From the NCBI GenBank assembly GCA_018971775.1, contig JAGXAB010000065.1:1-36454 (forward strand): DNA of 36,454 bases. Reading direction: 5' to 3'. Shown here piece by piece: positions 7,589-17,200 of this stretch. Source of the stretch: Cyanobacteria bacterium REEB67 (lineage in GTDB: Bacteria; Cyanobacteriota; Vampirovibrionia; Obscuribacterales; Obscuribacteraceae). Made by a program: the position numbers and the translations under genes. Positions within the stretch are counted from its first letter, which is position 1; every line of letters begins with the position of its first letter. The notes beneath the pieces were generated by a model. The model was not told the DNA's origin. It was given only the letters and a program-made list of their open reading frames with translations, and searched no databases.

Positions 7589-8533
7589 ATGAAACTTCTT
7601 CTCGCCATTGATGGATCGTATAACGCCGACCTTGCCCTTGATTCCATCCTGGCCAGTGATTTTCCTCCTGACAGCTCGATCCATGCTATTGCCGTCGCTG
7701 AACCCATGCACAAGCATCTTGACCTGGCCGCCTTCGGTATCGGCAAAATGGCCGAAGCCGCCCAAAAATCTCTGGAAGCTGACCTGCAGGTTTTGCTCGA
7801 CGAAACTCTTGCTAAATTGAGAGCCAAGTTTGGCGATAGCAATGCCACCGCCGCCCTCATGCGCGGCAACCCTTTCGATAAGATACTCGAAGCGGCCAAG
7901 TCCACCTCTTGCGACTTGCTGGTCGTCGGCAGCCACGGCACCGGCGATGCCAGTGGTCCTGGTGTCGGCCATAACGCTCAATCCCTTGCTTCGAAAGCGC
8001 CCTGCTCGGTCAAAATTGTTACTGATTTGAGTGTCGAAACTCTGGAAAAAGGCACCCCGGAAAAACCGGCCGTCGCCCGTCGCTTTTTGATCGCTGTCAA
8101 TGAATCGGACAATTCCAGAATGGTCCTCGACCTCTTCAGCAGCCGCCCCTGGCCCGCCGACAGTAGCTTCCAGGTGATCTCGGTAGTGCCGGATATCAAA
8201 CGCGCCAATCGCTCCCGCTTTTTCCAGGCTAAGGACATTGCCGAAACCGAAGCAAAAGAGCACACGGCTCAGACCGCTACCGCCGAAGCGATGGTCAATG
8301 CGGCCACAACAAAACTAAAGGAATGCTTCCCGCAAGCTCAGATTACCGGTCACGTACTGGTCGGCAGCCCCCGCAATCTGATTTTGCAAGTCGCTCAAGA
8401 CTGGCCCGCTGACGTCATCGTCATGGGTGCCCACGACCACAAAGGTATGTTTGGCGATATCGCCGGCAGTACTGCCAGCGCCGTCGTCATGTATGCCAGA
8501 TGTTCGGTGCTTTTAGTAAGACCCAAGGGCTAA
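7589..8533 (+). CDS. Tandem universal stress protein (UspA family)
   Basis: The 314-residue protein has two Usp domains. Domain 1 spans about residues 1-150, beginning MKLLLAIDGSYNADLAL and ending with VVGSHGTGDASGPGVGHNAQSLASKAPCSVKIV. Domain 2 spans about 163-314, beginning RRFLIAVNESDNSRMVL and ending with VMGAHDHKGMFGDIAGSTASAVVMYARCSVLLV. Both C-terminal parts keep the Gly-rich G-x2-G-x9-G-(S/T) type ATP-binding loop, approximately. GAGG lies 6 nt before the ATG. Usp proteins bind ATP and support survival under starvation or stress; the partner is unknown. The 12-bp repeat array just upstream suggests regulated expression. Confidence 0.9.
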   Translation: MKLLLAIDGSYNADLALDSILASDFPPDSSIHAIAVAEPMHKHLDLAAFGIGKMAEAAQKSLEADLQVLLDETLAKLRAKFGDSNATAALMRGNPFDKILEAAKSTSCDLLVVGSHGTGDASGPGVGHNAQSLASKAPCSVKIVTDLSVETLEKGTPEKPAVARRFLIAVNESDNSRMVLDLFSSRPWPADSSFQVISVVPDIKRANRSRFFQAKDIAETEAKEHTAQTATAEAMVNAATTKLKECFPQAQITGHVLVGSPRNLILQVAQDWPADVIVMGAHDHKGMFGDIAGSTASAVVMYARCSVLLVRPKG

Positions 8534-8540
8534 GTCGGCA

Positions 8541-9620
8541 TTGACCAATTCGATATCGCCACAAATCACTCCGCTTGATGTGCTGGCCTATCAAAACACC
8601 TTTCTCGCCCTTGGTTATGATGAGATCTCGGATCTTTTCTATTACCAGGGCCGGGTCTGGTTTGTCTGGCAGCAAAAGGCGCGCGCGCCAGAGCCCGGCA
8701 AAAAGTTTGGCGTGCAGGCTAAAATTGGCCTGGCCAGCTGCACCATAGATAGTGCCGGCGGCAAATTTGCCCTCAGTGCCGTCAAGCAATGGCCCTTACC
8801 TGTACCGGCGAATTGTCTGCCCGCCGATGATAAAAGTCAGGCTCCGGAATTTAAAATAGTCACTGTATCTGGTGGCAGGCTGATCGCTTTGCTCACGCTC
8901 AAACATTTGACACAGCAGCCTAATGGGCAATGCGTCGTCTTTAGTTTCTCTGCCAACGCCCAGTGCTGGTATCTCGGCGTCTATGGAGCCGCCACCAAAC
9001 GTTTCCGCTTCCATGTAGTGGAAAAGCCATCCGATCTCGACTCCGACAAATTCGAGGCTGCCAGGCTGGCCAGCACCCTGATCATCTATACACACGACGG
9101 TGAGCTTTACGGTGGCTTCGATGACAGTCGCTATCACAGTGATAGCCTGCTGCGCACTCCGGAGGTGAGCAAGATGCTCGACCTGAGCTTCTTTCAAAAA
9201 ATCAAGACACTTCTGCCGACCGCTGCCCCCTTTATTTTTTTGAACAGCCCTATTCCCTGGGATGAGCAAATCAAGGAGCCTCCCGGCGGCAAGGCCGTCT
9301 ACCTGCCTTCTTATGACCAGCGCGTTTTGCTCTTCTACAATTACGAGTCCATATTGATTGAGAGCGATCCGGCTTTTAAGCAACTAGGGGCGACTGGTAT
9401 GCGTTTCAAATTTAAATGGCCCGGGCTGGCCATAAAAAACGAGGAAGATGCTTGTCTTGATCTTGTTTTTTCTATCACGCACAACGGCAGCGCCCTGTGG
9501 TCAAATGCCATTGTCGCCTTCCGCTTCCCGATTGCTGTTTTCGAGCAAGCATCGATGAGGCACCGCTGCGAGCAGGACATCTTCGGCTGCGTGGCAGGCT
9601 TTTGCAAGCTGCTTTCTTAG
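8541..9620 (+). CDS. Hypothetical protein, 359 aa
   Basis: I do not recognise this protein. It begins 7 nt after the usp stop and is probably co-transcribed with it. The start is TTG with only a distant AAGGG, so the N-terminus is uncertain; GTG 8580 is an alternative. The sequence is soluble, beta-rich and aromatic-rich (YYQGRVWFVWQQKARAPEPGKKFGV, CWYLGVYGAATKRFRFHVVE), with alternating hydrophobic strands and no signal peptide. That pattern could suit a beta-propeller or beta-sandwich fold, but no repeat could be set in register by eye. It ends just before a dyad shared with the convergent MBOAT gene. Confidence 0.7.
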   Translation: MTNSISPQITPLDVLAYQNTFLALGYDEISDLFYYQGRVWFVWQQKARAPEPGKKFGVQAKIGLASCTIDSAGGKFALSAVKQWPLPVPANCLPADDKSQAPEFKIVTVSGGRLIALLTLKHLTQQPNGQCVVFSFSANAQCWYLGVYGAATKRFRFHVVEKPSDLDSDKFEAARLASTLIIYTHDGELYGGFDDSRYHSDSLLRTPEVSKMLDLSFFQKIKTLLPTAAPFIFLNSPIPWDEQIKEPPGGKAVYLPSYDQRVLLFYNYESILIESDPAFKQLGATGMRFKFKWPGLAIKNEEDACLDLVFSITHNGSALWSNAIVAFRFPIAVFEQASMRHRCEQDIFGCVAGFCKLLS

Positions 9621-9622
9621 CG

Positions 9623-9644
9623 TTTTAGAATTAGTTTTCTAAAA
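9623..9644. terminator. Dyad between convergent genes, candidate bidirectional terminator
   Basis: The arms TTTTAGAA (9623-9630) and TTCTAAAA (9637-9644) make an 8-bp stem with a 6-nt loop, located between the stops at 9620 (plus) and 9639 (minus) and overlapping the latter. The stem is AT-rich and lacks a GC core, so its strength as an intrinsic terminator is doubtful. Confidence 0.35.
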
Positions 9645-11111
9645 TTGGAAATAGACAAATTGCGGGGCGATATCCGGTGAAAAGGCCATGAGGATACAGG
9701 CCATGGCGGCTAGATAGACCGGGCGCAAAAAGTTGAAGCGTGGAGGAATCGGTGCTATGCCGTTGATCGGACCGGGATATTTATTGGTCCAGATTTGCCC
9801 GGCGGTAAGTACGAGCAAGATCAGCGGCAGCATCGGATAGATGGCCGAGCCGCTTACCGCAGGTATCGTTAGATCAAAGGCGGAAAGGCCGATCGGCTGT
9901 GGCGTAATGAAGAGGAGTTTCTGCGTCATGGCCAGTCCGGTGGCAATTGTTTCGGAGCGGAACATGGCCATGCCGAAGACAAACGTATTGAAGGTGAGCA
10001 ATATAGCGAAGGGCTTGAACATTTTTGCTTCGGCTACGTTTTTGCAAAAAGTATTGACCGTCGCCCAGTGACGCCACTCTTTGTGCATGGCTAGCGCCAG
10101 TCCTTGATAGGCGCCCCAGACGACGTAGTGCATCGCTGCACCGTGCCAGACGCCGGCAATCAGCATCGTCAAAAACAAATTGCGCTCGGCGCAAAAGCGT
10201 CCGCCTTTGCTGCCGCCGAGCGGGATGTAGACATAGTCCTTGAGCCAGAGGCCGAGCGATATGTGCCAGCGTTTCCAGTATTCGGCAAATGATGATGAAA
10301 GGAAGGGCAGATTGAAGTTGATAGGTACTTTGAAGCCCATGAGCTGGGCCGAGCCGCGGGCGATATCGGTGTAACCGGAAAAGTCGAAATAGACCTGGAA
10401 GGCAAATGCATAACAAGCCAGCCAGGCGTCGACCGAGGTGAGCAGGTCGGGATGAGCGAAGAAACGGCTGACCAGCATGCCGATGCCGTCGCCGACGATT
10501 ACTTTTTTGAAGAGACCAAAAAGCAGGAGCTCGATGCCGGTGTCAAATTCCTGCACCGTGAGCTTATGCGGCTTACGCAGTTGCGGACAAAAATCCTGGT
10601 AGCGTTTGATCGGGCCGGCAATCTGTGTTGGGAAAAAACTGGGAAAGAGGGCAAATTCCATGAAGTTCTTGACCGGGGCCGAGCCGCGGTAAACATCGAC
10701 CAGATAATGGATAAATTCAAAAACAAAAAAGGAGATACCGAGAGGCAAAATAATGTCGAAGGGAATTTTCGGCAGTTCAAAGTGAAATAGCGAAAGGATG
10801 CCGTTGGCCGAATCGCGACAGAAATAGGCATATTTGAAATAGCAGAGGGCCAGGACATTCATCCAGATGCCTGCCACCATCAAACGCTTGCGCGCCTTAC
10901 CTTCGGTCGGCCTGGCCGCCATCGAAAGGCCGATGAAGTAGTTGGCGATCGTCAGGCCCATCATCAAAAGGCCGTATATCGGCTTCCAGGTCATGTAAAA
11001 AACATAGCTAGCCAGAAGCAGCAGCGCTGTCCGATATTTAAACGGGCAGATCCAGTAGAGTGCCACCACGATCGGTAGGAAAATCAGATATTCGGTGCTG
11101 TTAAAGAGCAA
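9639..11111 (-). CDS. MBOAT-family membrane O-acyltransferase (AlgI/DltB/PatA type)
   Basis: This is a 490-residue polytopic inner-membrane enzyme that should pass an acyl group across the membrane for O-acylation of an envelope polymer. The family motifs are ILPLGISFFVFE (122-132), AGPIKRYQDF (165-174), FDFSGYTDIARG (242-253), FAEYWKRWHISLGLWLKDY with His283, and the core GVWHGA with the catalytic His323. The start is taken as TTG at 11111: AAAGGAG stands 8 nt upstream, and the product then begins MLFNSTEYLIF as is usual in the family. A GTG at 11141 would add ten residues without such a site. The gene overlaps the upstream SGNH gene by 11 nt, so the two are translationally coupled. The substrate cannot be told. 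Confidence 0.92.
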   Translation of the reverse strand: MLFNSTEYLIFLPIVVALYWICPFKYRTALLLLASYVFYMTWKPIYGLLMMGLTIANYFIGLSMAARPTEGKARKRLMVAGIWMNVLALCYFKYAYFCRDSANGILSLFHFELPKIPFDIILPLGISFFVFEFIHYLVDVYRGSAPVKNFMEFALFPSFFPTQIAGPIKRYQDFCPQLRKPHKLTVQEFDTGIELLLFGLFKKVIVGDGIGMLVSRFFAHPDLLTSVDAWLACYAFAFQVYFDFSGYTDIARGSAQLMGFKVPINFNLPFLSSSFAEYWKRWHISLGLWLKDYVYIPLGGSKGGRFCAERNLFLTMLIAGVWHGAAMHYVVWGAYQGLALAMHKEWRHWATVNTFCKNVAEAKMFKPFAILLTFNTFVFGMAMFRSETIATGLAMTQKLLFITPQPIGLSAFDLTIPAVSGSAIYPMLPLILLVLTAGQIWTNKYPGPINGIAPIPPRFNFLRPVYLAAMACILMAFSPDIAPQFVYFQF

Positions 11112-12441
11112 GGGCTTTACTCCTTTCTTTTTCGGCGACACGGTTGCTGTCTGCCGGTGCCAGGCTGGATACAGCAGCGGGATCGCTTGCGACCGCTCCG
11201 GCGACTACATCGAGCAGCTTCTTACCGCCGCTAGCACCCATGTGACAGACATCGGTAAAGTCTGTGGGCAGATAGGAAACGCCGACATTGCTGTCGACAA
11301 ATTTGCACTGATGTTTAGCCGCCACCGCCTGCAGTGTCTCGATATGACGTTTGTAGACCGAGGCCGGCATGAGATTTAAAGCGATCGGTGAAATCGGCAC
11401 ATTGACGATAATCGGGGTAATGCCGTTTTTCTTGCAGAGATCGAGGGCCAGCTCCAGCCATTCTCTCTGATTGTCGAACATCTTTTGATTGGGATTCTTG
11501 TGGCGGCGCTTCCAGTCGCCGCTATTGTCATAAAAATGATAGGGCGTAGTCGGATGTGCTACCCAGACGCCTTTTTCGACATCGGAGCGATAGAAGGCAT
11601 AGCGTTTATCTTCTTCGCTTTTTATGTCGAGCGGACTGGCTTTGCAAAATTTTTGCACGACCGGGTTGGCCATCTCTTTGAAGCGTTCCGAAAGAGTGAC
11701 CTGGATCGGCCACTTCTTGCCTTCAAAGTAAAGAAATTCTTTGATGTAGTAATTTTTGCGCTGCCAGATTGATGGCATGGAAAGGTTGACGAGATCGTGG
11801 GTATCGGTGAAGCGCTCGAGATATTGATAGTATTTGGTGCCGGCAGCGCAGTCGAAGCTGGTATCCATGAAGTCCCGGGTACCAAGGCAAAATGCCACCA
11901 CTTTCGGTTTATTCGGTCCGGTCAAAAGAGCGCGCTCGACCATATAGCCATCTGAAACCATTTCACCAGGCAGTCCGAAATTGAAAGCTCTGGCGTCGGC
12001 TCCCGGCACAAGTTTGTCTATGGCCGATTGCAGGTAGGTACTTTTGTGATTAACGACAAAATCGACGTCTTTGTTTAGATAGGCCGCTTCTTGTAGCCAG
12101 GCGGAGTTCATCACCATGGAGGAGCCGAGCAGCACCACTTTTGGTGCGCTCGTCCCGGACTTTGCCAGACGCAGATAATCTTGTGCCGCCCACCAGACCC
12201 AGCTGCGTGCTGCCGGCAGGGCATCGGGATCGGCCTCTAGAAAGGGATTGTAGGCCAGGAAAAAGAAATTCAGGGCGACGACGACCAGCAAGGCGATAAA
12301 GGCGTTGCTGGACAAAACCGCTTTTAGTTTCTGATTTGTTTTGCCCGCGGGGCTATCGCTATTTTTAGAAATGGTCCTGACCCTGCATGTGTCGACTGCG
12401 ATTATAGCCAAATCGGCGGGTTGCCATGAACACCTGCGCAT
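11101..12441 (-). CDS. Membrane-anchored SGNH-hydrolase-like protein (AlgJ/AlgX/DltD-like partner of MBOAT)
   Basis: This 446-residue protein has one N-terminal membrane helix (about 48-66, IALLVVVALNFFFLAY) and an extracytoplasmic SGNH-like domain. Block I is VVLLGSSMVMNS with Ser107/108. The C-terminal catalytic block is TDVCHMGASG, a DxxH motif (Asp397, His400). In AlgI/AlgJ, PatA/PatB and DltB/DltD systems such a protein transfers the acyl group supplied by the MBOAT to the polymer, and the overlap with the MBOAT gene supports that role. The start is uncertain. ATG 12441 has a close AAGGG, but the first 40 residues look atypical and a perfect TATAAT (minus strand, 12401-12406) lies inside them, so a shorter form is possible. 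Confidence 0.82.
   Translation of the reverse strand: MRRCSWQPADLAIIAVDTCRVRTISKNSDSPAGKTNQKLKAVLSSNAFIALLVVVALNFFFLAYNPFLEADPDALPAARSWVWWAAQDYLRLAKSGTSAPKVVLLGSSMVMNSAWLQEAAYLNKDVDFVVNHKSTYLQSAIDKLVPGADARAFNFGLPGEMVSDGYMVERALLTGPNKPKVVAFCLGTRDFMDTSFDCAAGTKYYQYLERFTDTHDLVNLSMPSIWQRKNYYIKEFLYFEGKKWPIQVTLSERFKEMANPVVQKFCKASPLDIKSEEDKRYAFYRSDVEKGVWVAHPTTPYHFYDNSGDWKRRHKNPNQKMFDNQREWLELALDLCKKNGITPIIVNVPISPIALNLMPASVYKRHIETLQAVAAKHQCKFVDSNVGVSYLPTDFTDVCHMGASGGKKLLDVVAGAVASDPAAVSSLAPADSNRVAEKERSKALAL
12401..12406 (-). promoter_or_regulatory. TATAAT -10-like element inside the annotated start of the SGNH gene
   Basis: Read on the minus strand this is GGCTATAATCG, a perfect -10 hexamer. The best hexamer 18 bp upstream is TTCATG, a poor -35. 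If it is used, the transcript would begin near 12394 and the protein would start later than 12441, for example at a rare ATT before SKNSDSPAGK. Confidence 0.25.
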
Positions 12442-12765
12442 TAGCCCTTGATAATACTTCCGGTCCTGTCCACTTTTTTATCGCCGGCCGTCTCAAAAGC
12501 CCCGGCCTTGGGGCATCGGTCATTTTAGCGCTGCCATATTCTGATCGGATTTTTAAACGGATCAGGACCCCTATAAAAGGAACTGTAAAGAGCGGCCATA
12601 CATATTTATGCTCGTACCCGGTTTATGCTCGCAGCCGGTTTATGCTCGCGTAAGGCTGAGGAATTTAATGTGGTTGTCAAGAGGCTGCCGCGCGTTTGAG
12701 ATTTTTCGTTGTGTGCGATCGGTGTCGGCGGCGGCGGCAGCATGAACGGCTTATCTAATATGAAT
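12442..12765. other. Intergenic region, 324 bp, between adaptor gene and SGNH gene
   Basis: Both flanking genes are on the minus strand. This stretch should hold the end of the efflux operon transcript and the promoter of the SGNH-MBOAT pair. It contains a 17-bp-period triple repeat (12605-12648, listed separately) and a GGC-rich run at 12726-12739. A plus-strand frame at 12426-12653 is open but unsupported: it spans the repeat and has no Shine-Dalgarno or recognisable product. No strong terminator hairpin was found. Confidence 0.5.
12605..12655. repeat. Three direct repeats of a 17-bp unit
   Basis: The 10-mer TTTATGCTCG occurs at 12605-12614, 12622-12631 and 12639-12648, exactly 17 bp apart. 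The 7-bp linkers are similar (TACCCGG, CAGCCGG, CGTAAGG). It lies about 165 bp upstream of the SGNH gene start on the minus strand and just downstream of the adaptor gene. It is a possible operator cluster or a decayed tandem duplication. Confidence 0.6.
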
Positions 12766-14205
12766 TCAATGACCGCTACCGGCCTGGGCTGGTGATTCTT
12801 TTACTTGCAGGGGATTTAAGATCGGGTTTTCGTCGACGAAGGGTTTTTCCTGCACGACTTCGCCATCGCGTAACTCGTCGTTGGGGCTGATTACAACATG
12901 ATCGCCGTCATTTAAACCGACTCGGATCTCGACAGCGTCGCCATAATCGCGTCCAATCGTCACCGGTTTATAAACGGCTTTGCCGTCCTTGACGACGATT
13001 ACATACTGGCCGTTTGGTCTGGTGACGATAGTGGTGCCCGGTACTTTGATCCAGTTGCCGTCGCGAGCGCCGCTCAATTTAATTTCGGCATACATGCCTG
13101 GTAAGAGGGCATGGTCGGGATTGTCGATCTGGATTTCGGTCTGTCTGGTTCTCGTGCTCGGGTCCAGTCCGCCGCTTGTATTGGTCACTTTGCCGATAAA
13201 TTTGCGCTCGGGAAATTCAGGCACGATCACATCGGCGAGCACGCCCGAGTGCATGTATCTGGCGATGCGCTGAGGCACGCTTACATAAATGCGCAGGCGA
13301 TCGATCTTGGCTAATTGAAAGAGTTCTAGGGCGGTGGTCTGGCTACCCTGGGTGATCAGTGCACCGGCATCGACTTTGCGTTCGGTGATCACGCCTTCAA
13401 AAGGTGCGGTCACTTTCTGGAAGCCCTGCTCGGCGACCAGCTTTTTCACTTCCGCTTCTTTCGCCTTCACTTCCGCTTTCGCTTCGGCGATTTTAGAAAC
13501 CGATGCCACCACTTTTGCTTTGGCTGCTTGCACATCGGCTTGATTGGATCTGACCTCGGCATTGGTCGTATCTAAAAAGCGCACTTTCTCATCGCGACTT
13601 TGCTGGCTGACCGCGCCGCGGGCGCAGAGATTTTGCCAGCGCGAGGCGGTGATACTGGCATAGTCGAAGTTTGTCTTAGCCTTGACGAGATTGGCTTCGG
13701 CGGTAAGCTCCTGAGCTATTGCTTCTTTATTGTCGGCGATGTTTGTTTCGAGGGTAGCTTTGGCTCTCATCAAATCGGCGCGTCCCTGCTCTAGCTGCTG
13801 ATCTATGGTCGGCGTGTCGATCACTGCCAGGAGCTGGCCGTTTTTGACATGGTCGCCGATATCTACCAGCCGACTTTTCAAATAGCCGTCGACACGCGCA
13901 TAGATAGTCGTATATTGGATGGCTCCGATGTTGGCCGGCAAGACAATTGACTCGCTCTCTTGGGCCGGATCCGCGACGATTGTGCGCACGACCGGTACAG
14001 CTCCGGTCGTTTCTTCGTGCATTTTATCTAGCTCTTGCTTGCGACCGAGCCGCGGTAAGATGCCCACCATCAGCAGTACCGCTAAAATTATCCCGACCAC
14101 GACGATGAGGACGGCCAGTTTGCCCAGGCCGGCGTTATTTCTACATTGTGGTCGCTTTTTACTTTTAAATTTCATCGCTTTTTTCGCCATCAGTTTTATT
14201 AGCAT
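12766..14205 (-). CDS. RND efflux periplasmic adaptor (membrane fusion protein)
   Basis: This 479-residue protein should link the RND pumps to the TolC-like channel. It has an N-terminal membrane anchor (about 29-50, LAVLIVVVGIILAVLLMVG), then a lipoyl half-domain (IYARVDGYLKSRLVDIGDHVKNGQLLAVIDTP), a long alpha-hairpin coiled coil (about 120-260, rich in KAEVKAKEAEVK repeats), the second lipoyl half (KVTAPFEGVITERKVDAG), a beta-barrel domain and a membrane-proximal domain. The ATG at 14205 is chosen because AAAGG stands 9 nt upstream. It overlaps the RND gene by 41 nt; ATGs at 14190 and 14175 are alternatives. It is last in the operon, whereas adaptor genes usually come first. Confidence 0.92.
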   Translation of the reverse strand: MLIKLMAKKAMKFKSKKRPQCRNNAGLGKLAVLIVVVGIILAVLLMVGILPRLGRKQELDKMHEETTGAVPVVRTIVADPAQESESIVLPANIGAIQYTTIYARVDGYLKSRLVDIGDHVKNGQLLAVIDTPTIDQQLEQGRADLMRAKATLETNIADNKEAIAQELTAEANLVKAKTNFDYASITASRWQNLCARGAVSQQSRDEKVRFLDTTNAEVRSNQADVQAAKAKVVASVSKIAEAKAEVKAKEAEVKKLVAEQGFQKVTAPFEGVITERKVDAGALITQGSQTTALELFQLAKIDRLRIYVSVPQRIARYMHSGVLADVIVPEFPERKFIGKVTNTSGGLDPSTRTRQTEIQIDNPDHALLPGMYAEIKLSGARDGNWIKVPGTTIVTRPNGQYVIVVKDGKAVYKPVTIGRDYGDAVEIRVGLNDGDHVVISPNDELRDGEVVQEKPFVDENPILNPLQVKESPAQAGSGH

Positions 14206-17200
14206 CAATAATCGCCTTTGATTTTTTCGCCTTGCGCAGCAGGCTAAACATCAGAGGTACAAAAAATAGAGTGGAAAATGTCGCCACTGTCAGGCCGCCT
14301 ATCACGGCTCGACCAATGGGCGCATTTTGCGAACCGCCCTGGCCGGAACCAATGGCCATCGGAATCATGCCGATGATCATCGCCGTAGCCGTCATGATTA
14401 CCGGTCGGAAGCGTTGATAGCCGGCATTGAGAGCGCTGTTGTAGGCGTCATAGCCCTCCGCCGATTGTTCGTTGGCGAAGGTGACCATGAGGATGCTGTT
14501 GGCCGAAGCCACGCCGACGGTCATGATCGTGCCCATGAGAGCGGGGATAGAAAAAGTCGTCTGGGTAACAAATAAGCTCCAGAGGATGCCGGTGAAAGCT
14601 CCCGGTATGGCCATTAAAATAATGAGCGGGTCTTTCCATGACTGGAAATTTACCACCAGCAGCAGATAAACCAGTACCAGGGCGAAAATCAAACCGAAGA
14701 TCAGACCGGCGAAGGCCGACTGCATGCTCTGTACCTGCCCACCGATAAACATCAGACTGCCGCGCGGCAATTTGTCCTGGTAACGATTGAGGATTTTCTG
14801 GATGTCACCGGATACGCCACCAAGGTCTCTTTCCTGGCAGGCCGCGTAAACATCAAAGACCGGCTGCGCGTTCAAGTGATTGACGACGGCCGGCGTGGCG
14901 GCGCGTGAATAATGCGCCACATTTGTCAGCATCGGCGGCTGACTCAAGGGATTGCTCGGCGACTTTTTAGCTGTTGTTGGAGAAGTGAGCGCCGTGATAC
15001 GCATATCATCGAGGGAGCTTATCTTGTACTGCGGCGTCTGGGCGGCCAGGTTGTAGTTGACGCCGTTTTGATTGTTCAACCAGAAGTTTGGTGCCGTCTG
15101 GAAACTCGAGCTGAGCGATATCAAAAATGAATTTGATACGTCTCTCTGGGTCAGTCCCATTTCATTTGCCCGGGTGCGATCGACGGCAAAAATAAATTGC
15201 GGCGCATCGACTACCTGGTGCAGGCAGACATCGACGGCACCACGTACTTTGTCGATTTCGAGTTTGATCGCCTGGGCGATTTCCAGATTTTTGGCGATGT
15301 CGAGACCGGTGATGCGCACATCGATCGGTGCCGGCAATCCGGCGTTCAAAATCTGGGTAACGATGTCGGCCGGTTGGAAATAATAGATTACTTCGGGGAA
15401 ATCGCTGGTGAGCATTTTGCGAATTTGTTTCTGATAGGAGCCGGTCGATTGTTTGCGTCCTTCCTTAAGAGTGACCAGTATTTCTCCATCAGCTTCACTT
15501 ATAGTCTGACTATCGGAAAAAGCATAGTTGACGCCGCTCACCGGCATGCCGATATTATCGGTAATCAGTTCCATGTCGCCTTTATCGATCAGTCTGGTAA
15601 TGGCGCGTTCGATGCGCTTGTAGAGGCGCTCGGTCTCTTCGACGCGGGTGCCTGGCCGGGCGTTGACGTGCAACCTGAGCTGCCCGGCGTCGATGGCAGG
15701 GAAAAAATCTTGACCGATCAGGGGCAGGAGAAAAAGTGAACAGCCATAAAAAACTAAGAAGGCGCCGACTGACAATGCCGGAAAATTGAGCGCCTGTTCG
15801 AGGGTGTGCTTGTAGATCTCGCGCAATCCTTCAAAGGCACCATCGATGATTTTGTGGATGGCGCTGAAAAATGCCAAGATCGGATTCTGGCTTTTGTGGA
15901 CTTGTTCTTTTTCACGGTCGCTCTGATTTCTTTCTTCTTCCGCTCCTGCGCCGTGGTGTTCGGCTCCGAGCAGGGCTTTGCTCATCAATGGCACGATTGT
16001 ACGGGACAGTCCGTAGGAGGCGAGCATGGCGAAGACAACGGCCATGCCCAGCGGCACGAAGAGCGACTTCGAAGGCTCGGTAAGGAAAACCAGGGGCACG
16101 AAAACTATACATATAGATAGTGTCGATACCAGGGCCGGCAGGGCTACTTGTTGGGCGCCATCGAGGATGGCCCTGACGATGTCCTTGCCCATGGCCATAT
16201 TGCGGTGGACGTTTTCGACTTCCACTGTAGCGTCGTCGACGAGCATGCCGACAGCCAGTGCCAGGCCGCCCAGAGTCATACTATTGATCGTCTGTCCGGT
16301 GATATGCAGGGCAATCACCGAGCAGAGCATGGCGAGCGGTATGGAAGTGGCGACAATGAGCGTGCTGCGCCAGCTTCCGAGCAGTGCGAGCATCATCAAA
16401 GCGGTGAGGGCTCCGGCTGTGAGCGCTTCTCGAATGACATCTGCTACGCATTCTCTGACAAAGATCGACTGATCTGTGAGTATCGATATGTCGCAAGCCG
16501 GCGGCACGATCGCCTTCAAGCGCGGCATGGCGTCTTTTATGCGCTGTACGACGGCTAGTGTCGAGGCGTCGCCGTTTTTTAATATATTGAAGAGTACCGA
16601 ACGTCTGCCGTCCTCGTTGACGATGTTCAGCTGCGGTTGATAGCCGTCGTGCACATTGGCTACATCTTTGACGAAAACGACTGTGTTCTTTATCGATTTG
16701 ATCGGTATGTTGTTCAGCTCTTCGATTTTGACCGGCGTATTGTTCAGGGTCATGATGTATTCGTATGGGCCCATCTTGGCTGTGCCGCTCGGAGCGATGA
16801 TGCTCTGCGTATTCATCGCCGTGACGACATCGTTTGCTGAGACACCATTGGCGATCATCGCCTGCGGGTCGAGGTCGATCATCACCTGGCGATACTTGCC
16901 ACCATAAGGGAATGGAATGGTGGCACCCTGTATGGTGGCAAGCTGATTTCTGACGAAGTTATTGGCGATGTCAAAAAGTTGCGCTTCGTTCAATGTCTTG
17001 CTGGTGATGCCGAGCTGCAGCACAGGCACATCGGTGGCGCTCGATACTGTGACGAAGGGCGGTGTGATGCCCGGAGGCAGGTAGTCGAGCACGGCATTGC
17101 CCATGGCCGTCACCATCGCCACTGCTTCGCCGATATCCGTGCCCTGATGCAGATAAACTTTGATGATACTCATGCCGCTAAGCGACGTCGACTCGATGTG

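Noticed and set aside
7568..8263. 231-codon minus-strand open frame
   Set aside because: Antisense to the universal stress protein, whose two domains are clear.
12426..12653. 75-codon plus-strand frame between the SGNH and adaptor genes
   Set aside because: No ribosome-binding site, runs through the 17-bp repeats, and overlaps the SGNH start; not convincing as a gene.
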